The notes: generated from the letters alone by a model not told the origin. Positions 44,390-53,865 are shown, counted from the stretch's first letter. The stretch is DNA of 64,000 nt from Actinomycetes bacterium (GCA_025360585.1 JANYBW010000059.1:1-64000), one strand, 5' to 3'. Program-made: numbers and translations.

Positions 44390-45616
44390 TTAGGACATTC
44401 GGTAGGTGACGGGGAGTCGTTTGATACTCCCATTGACGGCGGATGCCAATCGCTCGACTGGGCCCGCGAGTTCAAAGTGCTCAAGCCGAGCAAGGAGATG
44501 GCGAAAGATCGTTGAGAGTTCTGCGCGCGCGAGATGCGCACCCATGCAAAAGTGCTCACCGAACCCAAACGTCAGGTGTTGATTCGGCCGACGATCAATG
44601 CGAAACGCGAACGGATCTGCAAACGCGTCTTCATCGCGGTTTGCCGAGGCGTAGTACAACGCGAGCTGGTCGCCTGCGGCGATCTTCACCCCGCGGATTT
44701 CGCAATCTTCATTCGCGACGCGGATGAAATGGCTGATGGGGCTGACCCAACGCAAGATCTCGTCGACCGCTTCGGGAAGGAGGTCTGGGTTCGTCTTCAG
44801 CTTTTCCCACTCAGCTGGATGTTCCGCGAACGCCAGGAGGCCACCGCTGATCGCATTGCGAGTGGTTTCGTTGCCGGCTTCCACGATCAATTCGCAGTAT
44901 TGCAACAACTGTGTTTCGGTGAGCGGTTCTCCGTCAATTTCGGCTTGGGTCAATTCGCTCACCAGATCTTGCTGCGGATCGGCACGACGCGCCGCGATGA
45001 GGTCCACGAAATAGTGATGCAATTCGCCGCGCGCCCGTTTGATGGTTTGGCTCGGGGTCTCGCCGTCGCGTCGAAAATCTGGATCGTCTTTGCCGATGAC
45101 TTCATTGGTTAAACGAAACATCAAATCCCAATCCTTAGGCGGCACGCCAAGAATCCAAGCCACGATGCCCAGCGGCAATGGTGCCGCGATGCGCTCCACG
45201 AAATCGCACTGCGAATCTGCTCCGTTGGTCGCCGCGGTATCAATGATTTCGATAGCTATGCGTTCTACTTCTTCGTTGCGAAAACGCACCGCTTTCGGAG
45301 TAAACCGCGCGTTCGCGACTCGACGCATGGGGCCGTGGCGCGGCGGATCGAGCATCACCAGCATGTCGACAGCAGGCATCGGCCGTGCGCCCGCACGCGC
45401 CAGTGTGATTCCTTGCGCGCTGGAAAACTTCGAAGCCTGTTTCGAAATATCCATGATGTCTGCATGTTTCGTGATCGCCCAGAACGGTTTGAATCCGGTA
45501 GCTTCGCAATACGCCACGGGAGCTTCGGCGCGCAGCTGGGCCCACAAATCATGCGGATACCCACGGAGCGCGAAGCGATCCGGATCAACGAGCTCGAGAG
45601 CATCAAATGAGAGCAA
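44390..45616 (-). CDS. Cytochrome P450, CYP124/125-like
   Basis: 408 residues from the TTG at 45616, preceded by GAGG; the frame is open to an ATG at 45706, but those 30 codons overlap an intergenic repeat (45622-45649) and look non-coding. The I-helix VEAGNETTRNAISGG is of the kind seen in the CYP124/125/142 lipid and sterol omega-hydroxylases. ExxR is in DEILRWVSP and the heme Cys357 in FGFGEHFCMGAH. Assignment to a specific CYP family is by eye only. Confidence 0.88.
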   Translation of the reverse strand: MLSFDALELVDPDRFALRGYPHDLWAQLRAEAPVAYCEATGFKPFWAITKHADIMDISKQASKFSSAQGITLARAGARPMPAVDMLVMLDPPRHGPMRRVANARFTPKAVRFRNEEVERIAIEIIDTAATNGADSQCDFVERIAAPLPLGIVAWILGVPPKDWDLMFRLTNEVIGKDDPDFRRDGETPSQTIKRARGELHHYFVDLIAARRADPQQDLVSELTQAEIDGEPLTETQLLQYCELIVEAGNETTRNAISGGLLAFAEHPAEWEKLKTNPDLLPEAVDEILRWVSPISHFIRVANEDCEIRGVKIAAGDQLALYYASANRDEDAFADPFAFRIDRRPNQHLTFGFGEHFCMGAHLARAELSTIFRHLLARLEHFELAGPVERLASAVNGSIKRLPVTYRMS

Positions 45617-45621
45617 GTTGC

Positions 45622-45649
45622 ATTGCCTCGCTGTGCACTCGGCGGCGAG
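45622..45649. repeat. 28-bp dispersed repeat, copy 1
   Basis: This segment begins ATTGCCTCGCTGT and ends CTCGGCGGCGAG. It matches 26 of 28 bases at 52726-52753. Both copies lie in intergenic DNA at gene ends, and CTCGC and GCGAG can pair. Confidence 0.55.
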
Positions 45650-45743
45650 TGATCTCCCGACTCGTTTCGATCCTCCGTCGCTCCTGAGCTCGTCCGACCA
45701 CCGCATGTTGAAACGTGGGTGTGATGCTGAACATTTCTTGGGC

Positions 45744-46871
45744 CTACCTTGGGAGTCCGAGGATGCGTTCGCCGATGATGTTGCGTTGAATCTCGCTCGA
45801 TCCGCCCATGATCGAATTTGCTCGTGTCGTCAAAAATCCCTCGAGCCAACCAGAGTCGTTGAGGAGCGCATTCAGACCTAGCAAGTTGACTGCTTGGTCA
45901 TAAAATCGTTGGCTCAATCCCGCCCAAAATAACTTCACGATGCTTGAATGGGCGCCGAGTTCTTCGCCACGGGTGAGCCGTTCCAATGTCTGCGCGTTGT
46001 GTAATCGGAAGAGTTCGATCTCGATCCACGACTGTGCGAGTTTTTGACGAGCGACGGGGTTGCGTGCGAGCCCGGAGCTTCGTGTGATCGCCAAAAGCTT
46101 TTGCATCGCAAGCTCGTACAGCACCTGCTCCCGCCAGATGAAGGAAGCGCCGCGTTCGTTCGCAAGGGTTGTATTCGCGACGGACCAACCCTCATTGACC
46201 GGTCCGATCAGGTTGCGGGCGGGGATTGCGGCATTATCGAAGAATACCTCGTTGAATTCGCAATCGCCGGTGATCTGGCGCAGCGGCCGTACTTCGATGC
46301 CGGGAGTATTCATCGGAATCGCCAACATCGAGATGCCTTGGTGCGGTTTTGCGTGGGGATCCGTACGGACCAAAGCGATTCCCATATCGGCGTACGTGGC
46401 GTAAGACGACCACACCTTTTGCCCGGATACCCGATAGGTATCGCCGTCGCGCACGGCCTTGGTGGAAAGCCCGAGGAGATCACTTCCCGCACCCGGCTCA
46501 CTAAAGAGCTGGCACCAAATATCGGTGCCGTCGAGAATTCGATGCATCCACTGAACTCGTTGCGCTTCAGTGCCGTGAACCATCAGCGTCGGGCCAACCA
46601 AACTGATGCCGGCTCGGCCCAACAACGGAGGCGTTCCCGCGCGTACTAACTCTTCGTTGTAAATCGCGACTTGCGCGAGCGTCGCGCCCCTGCCCCCGTA
46701 TTCGACCGGCCAATGCACACCAACCCAACGAGCGGCCGCGAGCGTGCGCTGCCATTCGCGCAACATCGCCGTATCGTCGGCGTTCGCAGCAACGTGCACG
46801 GTGGGTGGCGGGTGTTCGGCCAGCCACGAGCGTAACTCTGCGCGAAAATCGGTCGGGAGCAGGTCAGTCAT
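45744..46871 (-). CDS. Acyl-CoA dehydrogenase (Glu-less large type)
   Basis: 375 residues. IWCQLFSEPGAGSDLLGL and WSSYATYADM are the FAD and substrate motifs. The C-terminus reads MGGSSEIQRNIIGERILG, so Gly again replaces the usual catalytic Glu. Unlike the two other enzymes of this kind in the window, no small-type subunit is encoded next to it. It may share a partner or be a single-subunit enzyme with another base. Confidence 0.88.
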   Translation of the reverse strand: MTDLLPTDFRAELRSWLAEHPPPTVHVAANADDTAMLREWQRTLAAARWVGVHWPVEYGGRGATLAQVAIYNEELVRAGTPPLLGRAGISLVGPTLMVHGTEAQRVQWMHRILDGTDIWCQLFSEPGAGSDLLGLSTKAVRDGDTYRVSGQKVWSSYATYADMGIALVRTDPHAKPHQGISMLAIPMNTPGIEVRPLRQITGDCEFNEVFFDNAAIPARNLIGPVNEGWSVANTTLANERGASFIWREQVLYELAMQKLLAITRSSGLARNPVARQKLAQSWIEIELFRLHNAQTLERLTRGEELGAHSSIVKLFWAGLSQRFYDQAVNLLGLNALLNDSGWLEGFLTTRANSIMGGSSEIQRNIIGERILGLPR

Positions 46872-46912
46872 GCACGATCACGCGGTGGTCGCGGTCGGGG
46901 TGACCCCGCGGC

Positions 46913-48385
46913 CTACGGCCGTCCTGCGGGCCATGAGACCGTCTTGAGCTGCGCGTATTCGGCCATGCCGTAGTCGCCGAATTCACGCCCGATTCCGGAT
47001 TGTTTGTAGCCGCCGAACGGACCCCACATGCTCGGGCCACCACCGCCACCATTGATCGTGACCGTGCCCGCTTGAATGCGACGCGCGATTTCGTACGCGC
47101 GGGTCGCGTCGGGATGGTTCACCGAAGCGGCCAACCCGAAGCGAGTGTCATTGGCGATACGAATCGCATCCTCTTCATCATCGAAAGGAATCGCGACCGC
47201 GACAGGTCCGAAGATTTCTTCCTGCGCGATCGTCATCGAACTGTCAACGTCCGCGAACAACGTTGGTTCAAAGTAAAAGCCCTTGTCGAGACCTTCCGGC
47301 CGTTTACCGCCGAAGGCCAAGCGCGCACCTTGTTCAAGCCCTGACGCAACAAAGCCTTCAACCCGTGTGCGTTGTGCTTCGCGAACCAACGGCCCGATTG
47401 CCGTTTTGGGATCGTTCGGGTCGCCTACTTTGAAGCGCGCCAACGACACCGCGACGGCATCGACCACATCGTTATAGATGCTGCGTTGTGCCAAAATCCG
47501 GGTGGGCAACGCACAACCCTGTCCAGCGTGAATTGTGTAGGCGTACGCCGCGCCAAATGCGAACTTGCTGATTTCGTAGCCGTCAAAAATGATGTTGGGC
47601 GATTTGCCGCCCAGTTCGAGCAGAACCTTCTTCAAACCTTGAGCAGCCTGGCCCATGATCAATTTGCCGACGGGATTCGAACCGGTGAAGCTCACCATGT
47701 CGACGGCATCATGCAAGGTGAGGTGTGCGCTCGCTTCATCATTGCCCGTCACGATGTTCAGCACGCCCGGTGGCAATTCTGCTTCGTCGGCAACTTCACC
47801 GAGTACGAAGGCCTCGAACGGTGTGAGTGGGGACGGCTTCAACACGACAGTGTTGCCCATCGCCATGGCGGGCATAATTTTCACCAAATTCAGGTACAAC
47901 GGGAAATTGAACGGCGTTATCGCGGCAACCACTCCGATTGGTTCTTTGACGATGACGCCTTGGCCCATCCCGCGGGGCCCGGATTGCATCGGCAGTGACT
48001 CCATGAAGGGAAACGTGGCCGCGCGTTCAGCAAACCAAACCGAATACCGCATTGGCGTATCGAACTGCATTGCGTTCGCGATCTGGCGCGCGGCTCCCGC
48101 TTCCGCGATGATCAAATCGACTAGCTCAGGTTTCCGGCGCTCAAGGATCGAAGTGAACTTGAGCAACACTCGCGAACGTTCTTGCGGCGACATCCGCGGC
48201 CACGGACCATGATCAAAGGCGCGACGGGCCGCCATGATCGCCGCGCCGATGTCGGCGATACTCGCTTGTTGCACATGTCCGAACACTTCTTCGGTTGCGG
48301 GGTTAATAACTTCAATGAGTTCGTCGGTTGTGGCATCAACCCAATGGCCATCGATGTAGAGATTCGAGGTCTTGATTGCCGTCAC
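46913..48385 (-). CDS. NAD(P)-dependent aldehyde dehydrogenase
   Basis: 490 residues. Catalytic Cys291 (AGQGCALP), Glu257 (LELGGK) and FTGSNPVG (233-240) are present. It lies 16 nt after the P450 at 48402 and is followed by the acyl-CoA dehydrogenase, suggesting oxidation of a P450 product to an acid that is then activated and beta-oxidised. It aligns along its length with the ALDH at 18637 but is clearly distinct. Confidence 0.92.
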   Translation of the reverse strand: MTAIKTSNLYIDGHWVDATTDELIEVINPATEEVFGHVQQASIADIGAAIMAARRAFDHGPWPRMSPQERSRVLLKFTSILERRKPELVDLIIAEAGAARQIANAMQFDTPMRYSVWFAERAATFPFMESLPMQSGPRGMGQGVIVKEPIGVVAAITPFNFPLYLNLVKIMPAMAMGNTVVLKPSPLTPFEAFVLGEVADEAELPPGVLNIVTGNDEASAHLTLHDAVDMVSFTGSNPVGKLIMGQAAQGLKKVLLELGGKSPNIIFDGYEISKFAFGAAYAYTIHAGQGCALPTRILAQRSIYNDVVDAVAVSLARFKVGDPNDPKTAIGPLVREAQRTRVEGFVASGLEQGARLAFGGKRPEGLDKGFYFEPTLFADVDSSMTIAQEEIFGPVAVAIPFDDEEDAIRIANDTRFGLAASVNHPDATRAYEIARRIQAGTVTINGGGGGPSMWGPFGGYKQSGIGREFGDYGMAEYAQLKTVSWPAGRP

Positions 48386-48401
48386 GATTTTCCTTTGCCG
48401 T

Positions 48402-49688
48402 TCAGGCGATCTTGTCGAAGGTCAAGTGGAGGTTCTGGACTCCGCGCAACATGAAGGTTGGCGCGTAGGTGTAGTGCCGTTCGTTCGCGTTGCCGTGTTC
48501 GGTTTCGTTGATGCCGATGTTTTCGATGCGATCGAGGATGCGCTCGATGGTGATGCGGGCCTCCGAACGGGCGAGCGGCGCGCCCGCGCACGTGTGCAGA
48601 CCAAAACCGAAACCGATGTGGTGGCGACCATTGGGGCGATCCAACTTGAATTCACTCGGGTTTTCGAACATCCGAGGATCGCGGTTTGCCGCACCGTTGA
48701 GCAGCATCACGGTCGTGCCCGCTGGCAGTTCAACGCCACCGATGGTCGACGGGACGCGCGACAAACGAAAGTCGCCTTTGATCGGGCTCTCCACTCGAAG
48801 CGATTCTTCGATGAACGCGGGAATCAAGCTGCGGTCGTCTCGCAATTTGATTTGGATGTCGGGGCGTTCACCAAGGAACTGAAATGCGTTGCCGAGCAGA
48901 CGTGCGGTGGTTTCTTGACCAGCCGCAAACAGGTTGGCCGCGATGCGCATCGCATCAACGACATTGGGCAAGGTGCCGTCGGGGAACGTCGCTAGTGCGA
49001 GGCCCGTCATGACATCCTCGCGAGGCGTGCGCCGGCATTCTTCAATGTATTTCGTGAAGCGGTCGTACAAAAACTCCAACGGTTTATGGGCCATTGCCGC
49101 ACCGTCGCTGGACCCCACTGCAGAACGGGCTCGGCGATTGCTTTGCAGCTCGTCTTGGAATTCGGAGTGATCCGCTTCGGGCACGCCCAAGAGATCGGCG
49201 ATCACCAGCAGCGTGACCGGCGACGTGTATTCGGCGATCCATTCGCACGCGCCGTTGTCGATGAACTCGCTGATCTGTTGATCCGCGATGCGCCACATGA
49301 ACGCTTCGTTTTCTTTGAGGCGTTTCGGTGTAATCAACCGCATCAACAATCCGCGGTGGTCTTGGTGTTTCGGCGGATCGAACGTCGGGAGTTGGTCGCT
49401 GAACGGCAATTCGTCGCGGTGTTGTTCGATCAAGTCGGTGACATCTTCGCCAACGAGTGGCACCGGAAAGCCTGGGAACGGCCCGCTGACTGCGTTGCAG
49501 GATGAGAAGGTGGCGTTGTCGTTGTAAATCACCTTGGCTTCGTCGTAGCCAGTCACCATCACCACATCGTGGAACGGTTCACGCCAGACCGCACCTTGCG
49601 ACCGAAGCCATTCGAAGTACGGGTACGGGTTGTCGTAGAGGCTTCGGTCCGTGAAGAAGTCAATGGACGCAAAATCAGTGGTGTTCAC
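48402..49688 (-). CDS. Cytochrome P450
   Basis: 428 residues. I-helix FAAGQETTARLLG, ExxR in EESLRVESP, heme loop FGFGLHTCAGAP with Cys367. Gln replaces the usual acid before the Thr pair (AGQETT against AGxE/D-T), which is common in some lipid and terpenoid P450 families. It diverges in sequence from the other three P450s here. The 176-bp gap upstream holds no clear gene or TGAGA box. Confidence 0.9.
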   Translation of the reverse strand: MNTTDFASIDFFTDRSLYDNPYPYFEWLRSQGAVWREPFHDVVMVTGYDEAKVIYNDNATFSSCNAVSGPFPGFPVPLVGEDVTDLIEQHRDELPFSDQLPTFDPPKHQDHRGLLMRLITPKRLKENEAFMWRIADQQISEFIDNGACEWIAEYTSPVTLLVIADLLGVPEADHSEFQDELQSNRRARSAVGSSDGAAMAHKPLEFLYDRFTKYIEECRRTPREDVMTGLALATFPDGTLPNVVDAMRIAANLFAAGQETTARLLGNAFQFLGERPDIQIKLRDDRSLIPAFIEESLRVESPIKGDFRLSRVPSTIGGVELPAGTTVMLLNGAANRDPRMFENPSEFKLDRPNGRHHIGFGFGLHTCAGAPLARSEARITIERILDRIENIGINETEHGNANERHYTYAPTFMLRGVQNLHLTFDKIA

Positions 49689-49864
49689 GCGGCTGCTTCC
49701 GTGAGGTGGTTGCCGATTCAGGGCACGTGCGGACTAGGCGAAGAGTGAGCGAAGAGTTGGCTCGCGATAATGACGTATTCACCCTACAAGAGCGCCATTT
49801 TCGAAGCAAAACACCCGGCAGCGTCGCCGCGGCCGTGTGACGCTTCGATGTGTGGGTTCGCGAA

Positions 49865-50710
49865 CTATCGGGGAACATCGCCCGCGAGGGTGATGCGGTG
49901 CATGATGCGCGTATGGCCGTGGTAGTCGTTGATCGGATTGTGCATGGCGCAACGGTTGTCCCAAAGCGCCAGCGACCCGACCTGCCAGCCGAACCGACAC
50001 GTGAACTCGCGGCGCACCGCGCGTTTGAACAAAAACTCCAGAATCGGTCGGCTTTCTGATTCAGTCATGCCAACAAAGTGTGAGGTATGGGCGACGTTTA
50101 CGTACAGCGCTTTGCGGCCGCTTTCGGGATGCGTGCGCACAACCGGGTGTTCAGATCGGTATTCCGTGAGATCCGGCGATTGCCCACCGTCTCGGATGCG
50201 ATCTTCGCGCGTCTTCGAAACGTCGGCCCGTGCCGAACTGTTCACTGCTCGCAGCGGCGCAAGTAGCGTTTTCATTCCGTCGGAGAGGGAGTCGTACGCG
50301 GCGTACATATTGGCAAACAGCGTGTCGCCGCCAAACGGAGGTACCTCGCGCGCGATCAACATCGTCGCCATCGGCGGACGATCGAGATACACGGTGTCGC
50401 TGTGCCAGATCCCGCCAAAGTTCACGGTCTCATTGGGCAGTTTCGCGACCGCAATGATTTCCGGATGCTCGGTGAGCCCCTTCACAAACGGATATTCAAC
50501 CGGCGTGCCGATGCGCCGGGCAAAGCGCAAGAAAGAATCGGGTGCGAGCGCTTGATCGCGGAAAAATACGACGAGGTGCGTGAGCCATATGGAGCGTATC
50601 TTGGCGACAACATCGTCGGAGAGTTCCGCGTCGAGATCGATTCCGCTGATAACTGCCCCAATGGCTCCCGCGATCTGAGCCACGGAAATCGTGTCGACAG
50701 AGTTGGTCAT
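49865..50710 (-). CDS. TauD/TfdA-family Fe(II)/2-oxoglutarate dioxygenase
   Basis: 281 residues. The HxD iron motif (His103, Asp105 in IWHSDTVY) and the distal His (about 271 in IMHRITLAGD) are present with an Arg before it for 2-oxoglutarate. The sequence resembles taurine and 2,4-D type dioxygenases, which hydroxylate next to a heteroatom and so cleave it. Its start overlaps the stop of the CoA ligase gene, so they are co-translated. Confidence 0.92.
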   Translation of the reverse strand: MTNSVDTISVAQIAGAIGAVISGIDLDAELSDDVVAKIRSIWLTHLVVFFRDQALAPDSFLRFARRIGTPVEYPFVKGLTEHPEIIAVAKLPNETVNFGGIWHSDTVYLDRPPMATMLIAREVPPFGGDTLFANMYAAYDSLSDGMKTLLAPLRAVNSSARADVSKTREDRIRDGGQSPDLTEYRSEHPVVRTHPESGRKALYVNVAHTSHFVGMTESESRPILEFLFKRAVRREFTCRFGWQVGSLALWDNRCAMHNPINDYHGHTRIMHRITLAGDVPR

Positions 50711-52395
50711 GAGGGCGGGTCCGTTTCTGATCGCAACTGTGCTCGCACATCAGTTTTGCGAATCTTGCCGGTAGCGGTGCGCGGGAAGTCGTCGACAATC
50801 ACGAGTTGCTCCGGCCATTTCTGGCGAGCCAGGCCAACCTGCTTGAGATGGTCGGTAATCACCGTGAGCGCAATCGTCTTTGTTCCTGGAGCCAATCGAA
50901 CGACTGCGGCGGCGCGCTCGCCGAGGCGTGAATCCGCAACCGCGACGACGGCAACCTCAATGATTTCGGGTACTTCAATGATTGCTTGTTCGACCTCGGC
51001 CGCTGAGATATTTTCGCCGCCGCGAATGATCATGTCGTTGATTCGATCACTGACCGTAAAGAAGCCCTGGTCGTCGAGAACACCCATATCTCCGGTGTGA
51101 TACCAGCCTTCGTCGTCGAACACCGTGGCCGTGAGTGCAGCATTGGTGTAGCCGACGCAAAGGTCGGGGCCGCGCGACCAAATTTCACCGGCAACGCCGC
51201 AAGAGACATCCTCGCCCGCTTTATTCACGACGCGAATCTCTACGCCAGGCATCGCGCGGCCATCGGTTCCGTGCCGTTGCGCGGGTGGATCTTCGAATGA
51301 TCCGCCCGTAATCGATGGGTGTTCGGTCGATCCGTAGGCACGAACCAAAGCGATTCCAAAGCGTGCCGCGCGTTCTCCGAGCTGCGTGGGGACGGGCGCT
51401 CCGCCTAAGCCCACTCGACGGATATTGCGCGCGTGCGCAGGTGTGAACTTTGGGTGGTCGAGCACGTTGGCCAAGAAGATCGAAGCTCCTGTGCCCGCGC
51501 CGATTCCAGCTTCGAGCATGATGTCGAGGGCCCGATCCACATCCCAGCGATCGATGAGGTGGATCGGTTCGCCGAGGCGCATCGGAGCCAACACTGCGCC
51601 CAACATTCCGGTGGCGTGGGTGACTGGAGAACCCATGAGATTCGGGCTTTTTGGCGTAATCCAGCCGAGGATGTGGTTGACCTCCGACACCAACGTTCGG
51701 TGCGTATGCATCACACCTTTGGGTGTGTTTGTGGTGCCGGAGGTATAGGCGAGAACGCAAACGTCGTCGGGGTTGGAATGTTCCAGATGCTCGACGGGCG
51801 CAGCGTTCATGATCGTGTTCCAGCGGACTCGCGTTCCGTGGGCGATGACTGATGGCGGCGGCGCATCCTCACTCGTCGGGACAACGATGTGCAGGTGTAG
51901 ACCAGTGAGGGTGTTGGACGCGGCACCGTCGACGATGTCGATGTAATCAACGTGACCAAAGCGATCGGCGGAGATATATGCAACCGCACCGCTTTCTTCG
52001 AGAATGAACCGCACTTCCTTTGGGCCGTAAATGTGCACAATCGGCACCAACACGTACCCGCCCACCGCGAGCCCGTAGAAGGCCACGATTGCTTCGCGCC
52101 AATTTGGCATTTGGAACGCGACCGGGGAGCCCGCCGGGATACCGCTCGCTCGTAACCCCTCGGCCAACCGCAACGCATCGCGGTGAACCTCGGCGTAACT
52201 GAAATGGGCTGGCCGGGTTGCCGACCAGATATGGATCTGTGAATCGACTGCGGCACGCAGCGACGAATCGACGGCCTCGCCCAGTGTTTCGTTGGTCCAC
52301 CATCCATCGGCGAGGTAGCGGTTGCGCAGCGATTCCGGGACCTCGCGAGGTGTCCAGCGGTTTCCCGCGCTATTTTGCGAAAGGGCCGATCTCAT
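50707..52395 (-). CDS. Acyl-CoA/aryl-CoA ligase (ANL superfamily)
   Basis: 562 residues from the ATG at 52395; the frame is open upstream but passes through the TGAGA box and into the ferredoxin gene. LAYTSGTTNTPKGVMHTHRT is the P-loop, ISDRINDMIIRGGENISAAEVE the hinge region, and the catalytic Lys lies in PRTATGKIRKTDVR. The ATG sits inside the promoter box with a TATTCT just before it, so the mRNA may be leaderless. Activates an acid to its CoA ester. Confidence 0.88.
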   Translation of the reverse strand: MRSALSQNSAGNRWTPREVPESLRNRYLADGWWTNETLGEAVDSSLRAAVDSQIHIWSATRPAHFSYAEVHRDALRLAEGLRASGIPAGSPVAFQMPNWREAIVAFYGLAVGGYVLVPIVHIYGPKEVRFILEESGAVAYISADRFGHVDYIDIVDGAASNTLTGLHLHIVVPTSEDAPPPSVIAHGTRVRWNTIMNAAPVEHLEHSNPDDVCVLAYTSGTTNTPKGVMHTHRTLVSEVNHILGWITPKSPNLMGSPVTHATGMLGAVLAPMRLGEPIHLIDRWDVDRALDIMLEAGIGAGTGASIFLANVLDHPKFTPAHARNIRRVGLGGAPVPTQLGERAARFGIALVRAYGSTEHPSITGGSFEDPPAQRHGTDGRAMPGVEIRVVNKAGEDVSCGVAGEIWSRGPDLCVGYTNAALTATVFDDEGWYHTGDMGVLDDQGFFTVSDRINDMIIRGGENISAAEVEQAIIEVPEIIEVAVVAVADSRLGERAAAVVRLAPGTKTIALTVITDHLKQVGLARQKWPEQLVIVDDFPRTATGKIRKTDVRAQLRSETDPPS

Positions 52396-52404
52396 TATTT
52401 GAGA
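52390..52404. promoter_or_regulatory. Perfect TCTCA-N5-TGAGA box
   Basis: TCTCA-ttatt-TGAGA between the divergent ligase and ferredoxin genes. It overlaps the first codon of the ligase and is 13 bp from the ferredoxin ATG, so a bound protein would block both promoters. One of two perfect copies in the window. Confidence 0.5.
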
Positions 52405-52417
52405 ATAACCTTTCCGC

Positions 52418-52723
52418 ATGACATCTGGCAGCCCGGCTTCTGAGGTCCCCTCGATCCTCGTGATCCGCATCGAACGGCGCAAACACACAATCGACTACCG
52501 AGCCGGTGACACAATCTTGGAAGCGGCTCGGCGCGGCGGCCTGCGCCCTCCCTTTTCGTGTGAGGCCGGTAATTGCGCAACGTGTATGGCACACCTCGAC
52601 CAGGGTGAAGCAACGATGAGGGTGAATAACGCGCTGCCCGCCGACGAAGTCGAAGATGGCTGGATTCTCACCTGTCAAGCGATCCCCCGCGGGGCGACGG
52701 TGGTCGTTAACTATGAGCTCTGA
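52418..52723 (+). CDS. Plant-type [2Fe-2S] ferredoxin
   Basis: 101 residues. Cys48, Cys53, Cys56 and Cys86 in CEAGNCATC...C are the cluster ligands of the plant-type (and oxygenase-associated) ferredoxin fold. It is the only free ferredoxin in the window and so a candidate electron carrier for the four P450s or the Rieske oxygenase; no ferredoxin reductase is encoded here. It is monocistronic, divergent from the CoA ligase. Confidence 0.92.
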   Translation: MTSGSPASEVPSILVIRIERRKHTIDYRAGDTILEAARRGGLRPPFSCEAGNCATCMAHLDQGEATMRVNNALPADEVEDGWILTCQAIPRGATVVVNYEL

Positions 52724-52725
52724 AT

Positions 52726-52753
52726 ATTGCCTCGCTGTTCGCTCGGCGGCGAG
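52726..52753. repeat. 28-bp dispersed repeat, copy 2
   Basis: Begins two bases after the ferredoxin stop and differs from the copy at 45622 in two positions. It may act as a terminator or be a short mobile or processing-related element; only two copies are visible here. Confidence 0.5.
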
Positions 52754-52842
52754 ATCCATGGCGACCGACTCCCTCACTCCGTTTGCATCGGCTCCTACGG
52801 TCGCCGCGCGATCGTTGTCGCCGTTGTGAAACTCTCGACCAG

Positions 52843-53796
52843 TTATAACTCGGGGCAGAGGGTGGCGAGGTAGTCGATTGTTCGTTGTTTGGACGCGATG
52901 CGTTCGTTTCGGGATGTTCCCCATGGCAGTACGCGAACCGCGAGATCAGTGACGCCCGCGTCGCGGAAACTTCGTAGCCGCGCCAAAATCGATGCTTCGG
53001 AACCCGCGGCGAGCAAATCGCCAATGTCGGTAGCGTCACCGTGTTCTAATAAGCGGATGTAGTTCGGTGAGTATTCGGCGTGGCCAAGGACCTGATTCGA
53101 CCATGCTCGTGCCGCGTCGACATCGCCGTCGGAGCACAACGCGACCGGTATACCTGCCACGACACGCGGCCGCGGACGGCCAGCATTTTCTGCGGCTTTC
53201 GCCAAATTCGGTACGATGTGGCCACCGATTGCCCGCTCGTCGGCCATCCACAAAATCGTGCCTGAGGCCAGCTCGCCCGCGACTTTCAACATGAGGGGCG
53301 CGAGCGCGGCCACCAAAATCAGCGTGGGCGCTAAGTCGGTGACATCGATCGGACTATGAATTCGAAACGAACTGTTTTCGATATCGAACGGTCCCGGGCC
53401 GCTGAAGGCAACGTTGAGCGCCGCGACATAGTCGCGAATCAGGCGGGCCGGCTTTTCGTAGGTCAAGCCGAGCATGTCTTCGACAATCCAATGATGCGAC
53501 GGCCCAAGCCCAAGGATGAATCGCCCCTCGCAAATGGCCTGTGTCGCGAGTGCCTGTTGCGCCATCGCGACCGGGTGACGGGTCTGGATCGGCATGACGG
53601 CCGTACCGATTTCGACGCGTCGCGTTGCTTGACCCATGAGCGCGACTGCGGTCAGCGCGTCGAAATCGTCGGGGATTTGCGGTACCCAAATGGAACAAAA
53701 GCCCTGGTCTTCAGCGGCGACTGCATCGGCGATCAGACGAGCGACTTTGTCGGCGTAGCGGCCCCGCTCGGGTCCGATCATCAAACCAATGCGCAT
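52843..53796 (-). CDS. LLM-class F420-dependent oxidoreductase
   Basis: 317 residues of the luciferase-like monooxygenase fold. MRIGLMIGPERG, GFCSIWVPQIPDDFDALTAVALMG and RVEIGTAVMPIQTRHPVAMAQQALA are typical of the F420-dependent branch common in actinobacteria. Reactions range from enone reduction to alcohol oxidation. Its promoter region contains a perfect TGAGA-type palindrome shared with the divergent Rieske operon. Confidence 0.9.
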   Translation of the reverse strand: MRIGLMIGPERGRYADKVARLIADAVAAEDQGFCSIWVPQIPDDFDALTAVALMGQATRRVEIGTAVMPIQTRHPVAMAQQALATQAICEGRFILGLGPSHHWIVEDMLGLTYEKPARLIRDYVAALNVAFSGPGPFDIENSSFRIHSPIDVTDLAPTLILVAALAPLMLKVAGELASGTILWMADERAIGGHIVPNLAKAAENAGRPRPRVVAGIPVALCSDGDVDAARAWSNQVLGHAEYSPNYIRLLEHGDATDIGDLLAAGSEASILARLRSFRDAGVTDLAVRVLPWGTSRNERIASKQRTIDYLATLCPEL

Positions 53797-53865
53797 GCTC
53801 TACTGCCTTCGTGTAGGTGATCCGCGAGCGACAGTAGCCGAGCTGGGAAAAGCCGGCAATGGCAT

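Noticed and set aside
45617-45706. 30-codon N-terminal extension of the CYP124/125-like P450 to an ATG at 45706
   Set aside because: No ribosome binding site, overlap with a dispersed intergenic repeat, and no match to P450 N-termini.
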